In this document: positions 63,470 through 64,000 of the stretch, piece by piece
How the letters are laid out: each line of letters starts with the position of its first letter
How positions within the stretch are numbered: the first letter of the stretch is position 1
DNA from: Niveibacterium sp. 24ML
Lineage (GTDB): Bacteria; Pseudomonadota; Gammaproteobacteria; Burkholderiales; Rhodocyclaceae
DNA: 64,000 bases
Direction: 5' to 3'
Assembly: GCF_026586805.1 (NCBI RefSeq)
Contig: NZ_JAPFHA010000021.1
Coordinates: 1-64,000 of the forward strand
Translations under genes and position numbers: made by a program
Notes under the pieces: model-generated
What the model was told of the DNA's origin: nothing
What the model saw: the letters and a program-made list of their open reading frames with translations, nothing else
The model's database searches: none

Positions 63470-63484
63470 ATAGCCTCTGTCACG

Positions 63485-64000
63485 ATGAACTTGCAGCAAC
63501 TGCGTTATGTCGTTGAAGTCGTGCGTGCCGGTCTCAACGTATCGGACGCCGCTGACGCGCTGTTCACCTCACAGCCCGGGGTTTCCAAGCAGATCCGGCA
63601 GCTCGAAGAAGAGCTGGGCATCGAGATCTTCGTGCGGCACGGCAAACGCCTCACCGGCATCACCGAGCCGGGGCGGCAGGTGCTGGCGATAGCCGAGCGA
63701 ATGCTGGGCGAAGTCGATAGCCTCAAGAAGGTGGGCGCCGAGTTCCGTAACGAGTCCGAGGGCCAGCTCAACATCGCCACCACGCATACCCAGGCGCGCT
63801 ACGCCCTGCCGCGTGTGGTGCAGGCCTTCGTGCAGAAGTTTCCCGGCGTGCGCCTCACTCTGCACCAGGGCAGCCCGCGCCAGGTGTGCGACTGGGTGCA
63901 GGATGGCGAGGCCGATCTGGCGATTGCTACTGAAGCCGTGGGCGACACCGAAGGCCTGGTGTCGCTACCCAGTTACCAGTGGAACCGTTGCGTGATCGCG
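63485..64000 (+). CDS. cysB: CysB family LysR regulator, cut by the window end
   Basis: The first 172 residues of a LysR regulator are visible, with no stop before the window end. The start MNLQQLRYVVEVVRAGLNVS and the helix-turn-helix SDAADALFTSQPGVSKQIRQL are those of CysB/Cbl rather than generic LysR proteins, as is NESEGQLNIATTHTQARYALP at the domain boundary (quoted in part). CysB activates sulfate assimilation genes in response to O- or N-acetylserine and thiosulfate/sulfide. Its position, divergent from the sulfate operon, fits control of that operon. The ligand-binding domain continues outside the window. Confidence 0.92.
   Translation, partial: MNLQQLRYVVEVVRAGLNVSDAADALFTSQPGVSKQIRQLEEELGIEIFVRHGKRLTGITEPGRQVLAIAERMLGEVDSLKKVGAEFRNESEGQLNIATTHTQARYALPRVVQAFVQKFPGVRLTLHQGSPRQVCDWVQDGEADLAIATEAVGDTEGLVSLPSYQWNRCVIA

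Overview
The window is a stretch of chromosome from a high-GC betaproteobacterium. The gene families, the miaB-phoH-ybeY-corC-lnt order, the split glyQ/glyS glycyl-tRNA synthetase and the cysI-DUF934-cysH-cysD-cysN block point to Rhodocyclales or a close relative. That placement is an inference from gene content; no rRNA lies in the window. Genes are dense, with many ATGA/TGATG overlaps. No insertion sequence, prophage, integrase or CRISPR array was seen.

Layout. 1-3.9 kb: the start of a small secreted protein, tRNA-Ala(CGC) with promoter and terminator, and a tricorn-type protease. 4-10.8 kb: M32 carboxypeptidase, DUF455 ferritin-like protein, MOSC protein, HIT protein, AzlCD exporter, LD-carboxypeptidase and a membrane diguanylate cyclase. 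10.9-21 kb: a locus that reads as a complete scavenging route for extracellular cyanophycin: TonB receptor, secreted cyanophycinase, CphZ/AotO-type dipeptide hydrolase, ArgR-like AraC regulator, two arginine succinyltransferase subunits and an ArcD/YfcC-type transporter. 21-27.3 kb: a MalT-like activator between two paralogous exported GH13 glycosidases. 27.3-29.1 kb: Nudix protein, TPR lipoprotein and tRNA-Met. 29.2-36.2 kb: miaB-phoH-ybeY-corC-DUF2891-lnt. 36.3-41.5 kb: polyphosphate:AMP phosphotransferase, FMN reductase, TauE/SafE, MATE and a TerB-like protein. 41.6-47.6 kb: glyQ-glyS, gmhB, plsC-like, ygjP-like, gloA. 47.6-51.7 kb: a histidine kinase/HD-GYP regulator pair and an FKBP isomerase. 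51.9-56.9 kb: trpS, HAD phosphatase, CPBP protease and two convergent solute-binding-like proteins. 57.1-64 kb: an assimilatory sulfate reduction operon divergent from a cysB-type regulator cut by the window end.

The most interesting part is 10.9-21 kb. The proposed flow is: the secreted cyanophycinase cuts cyanophycin to beta-Asp-Arg; the TonB receptor and the inner-membrane carrier bring products in; the CphZ homologue splits the dipeptide to Asp and Arg; the two AstA-family subunits start the arginine succinyltransferase pathway. The divergent intergenic region carries two direct half-sites that fit, in sequence and in the 21-bp register, the TGTCGC-N8-AA-N5 operator known for Pseudomonas ArgR, the regulator family encoded in the same cluster.

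Other points of note: an imperfect 75-bp palindromic repeat lies between glyQ and glyS and again between cysD and cysN, in the same orientation relative to transcription; YbeY carries about 75 extra N-terminal residues; a DUF2891 gene sits inside the corC-lnt operon; and two tRNA genes 28.6 kb apart share an almost identical terminator.
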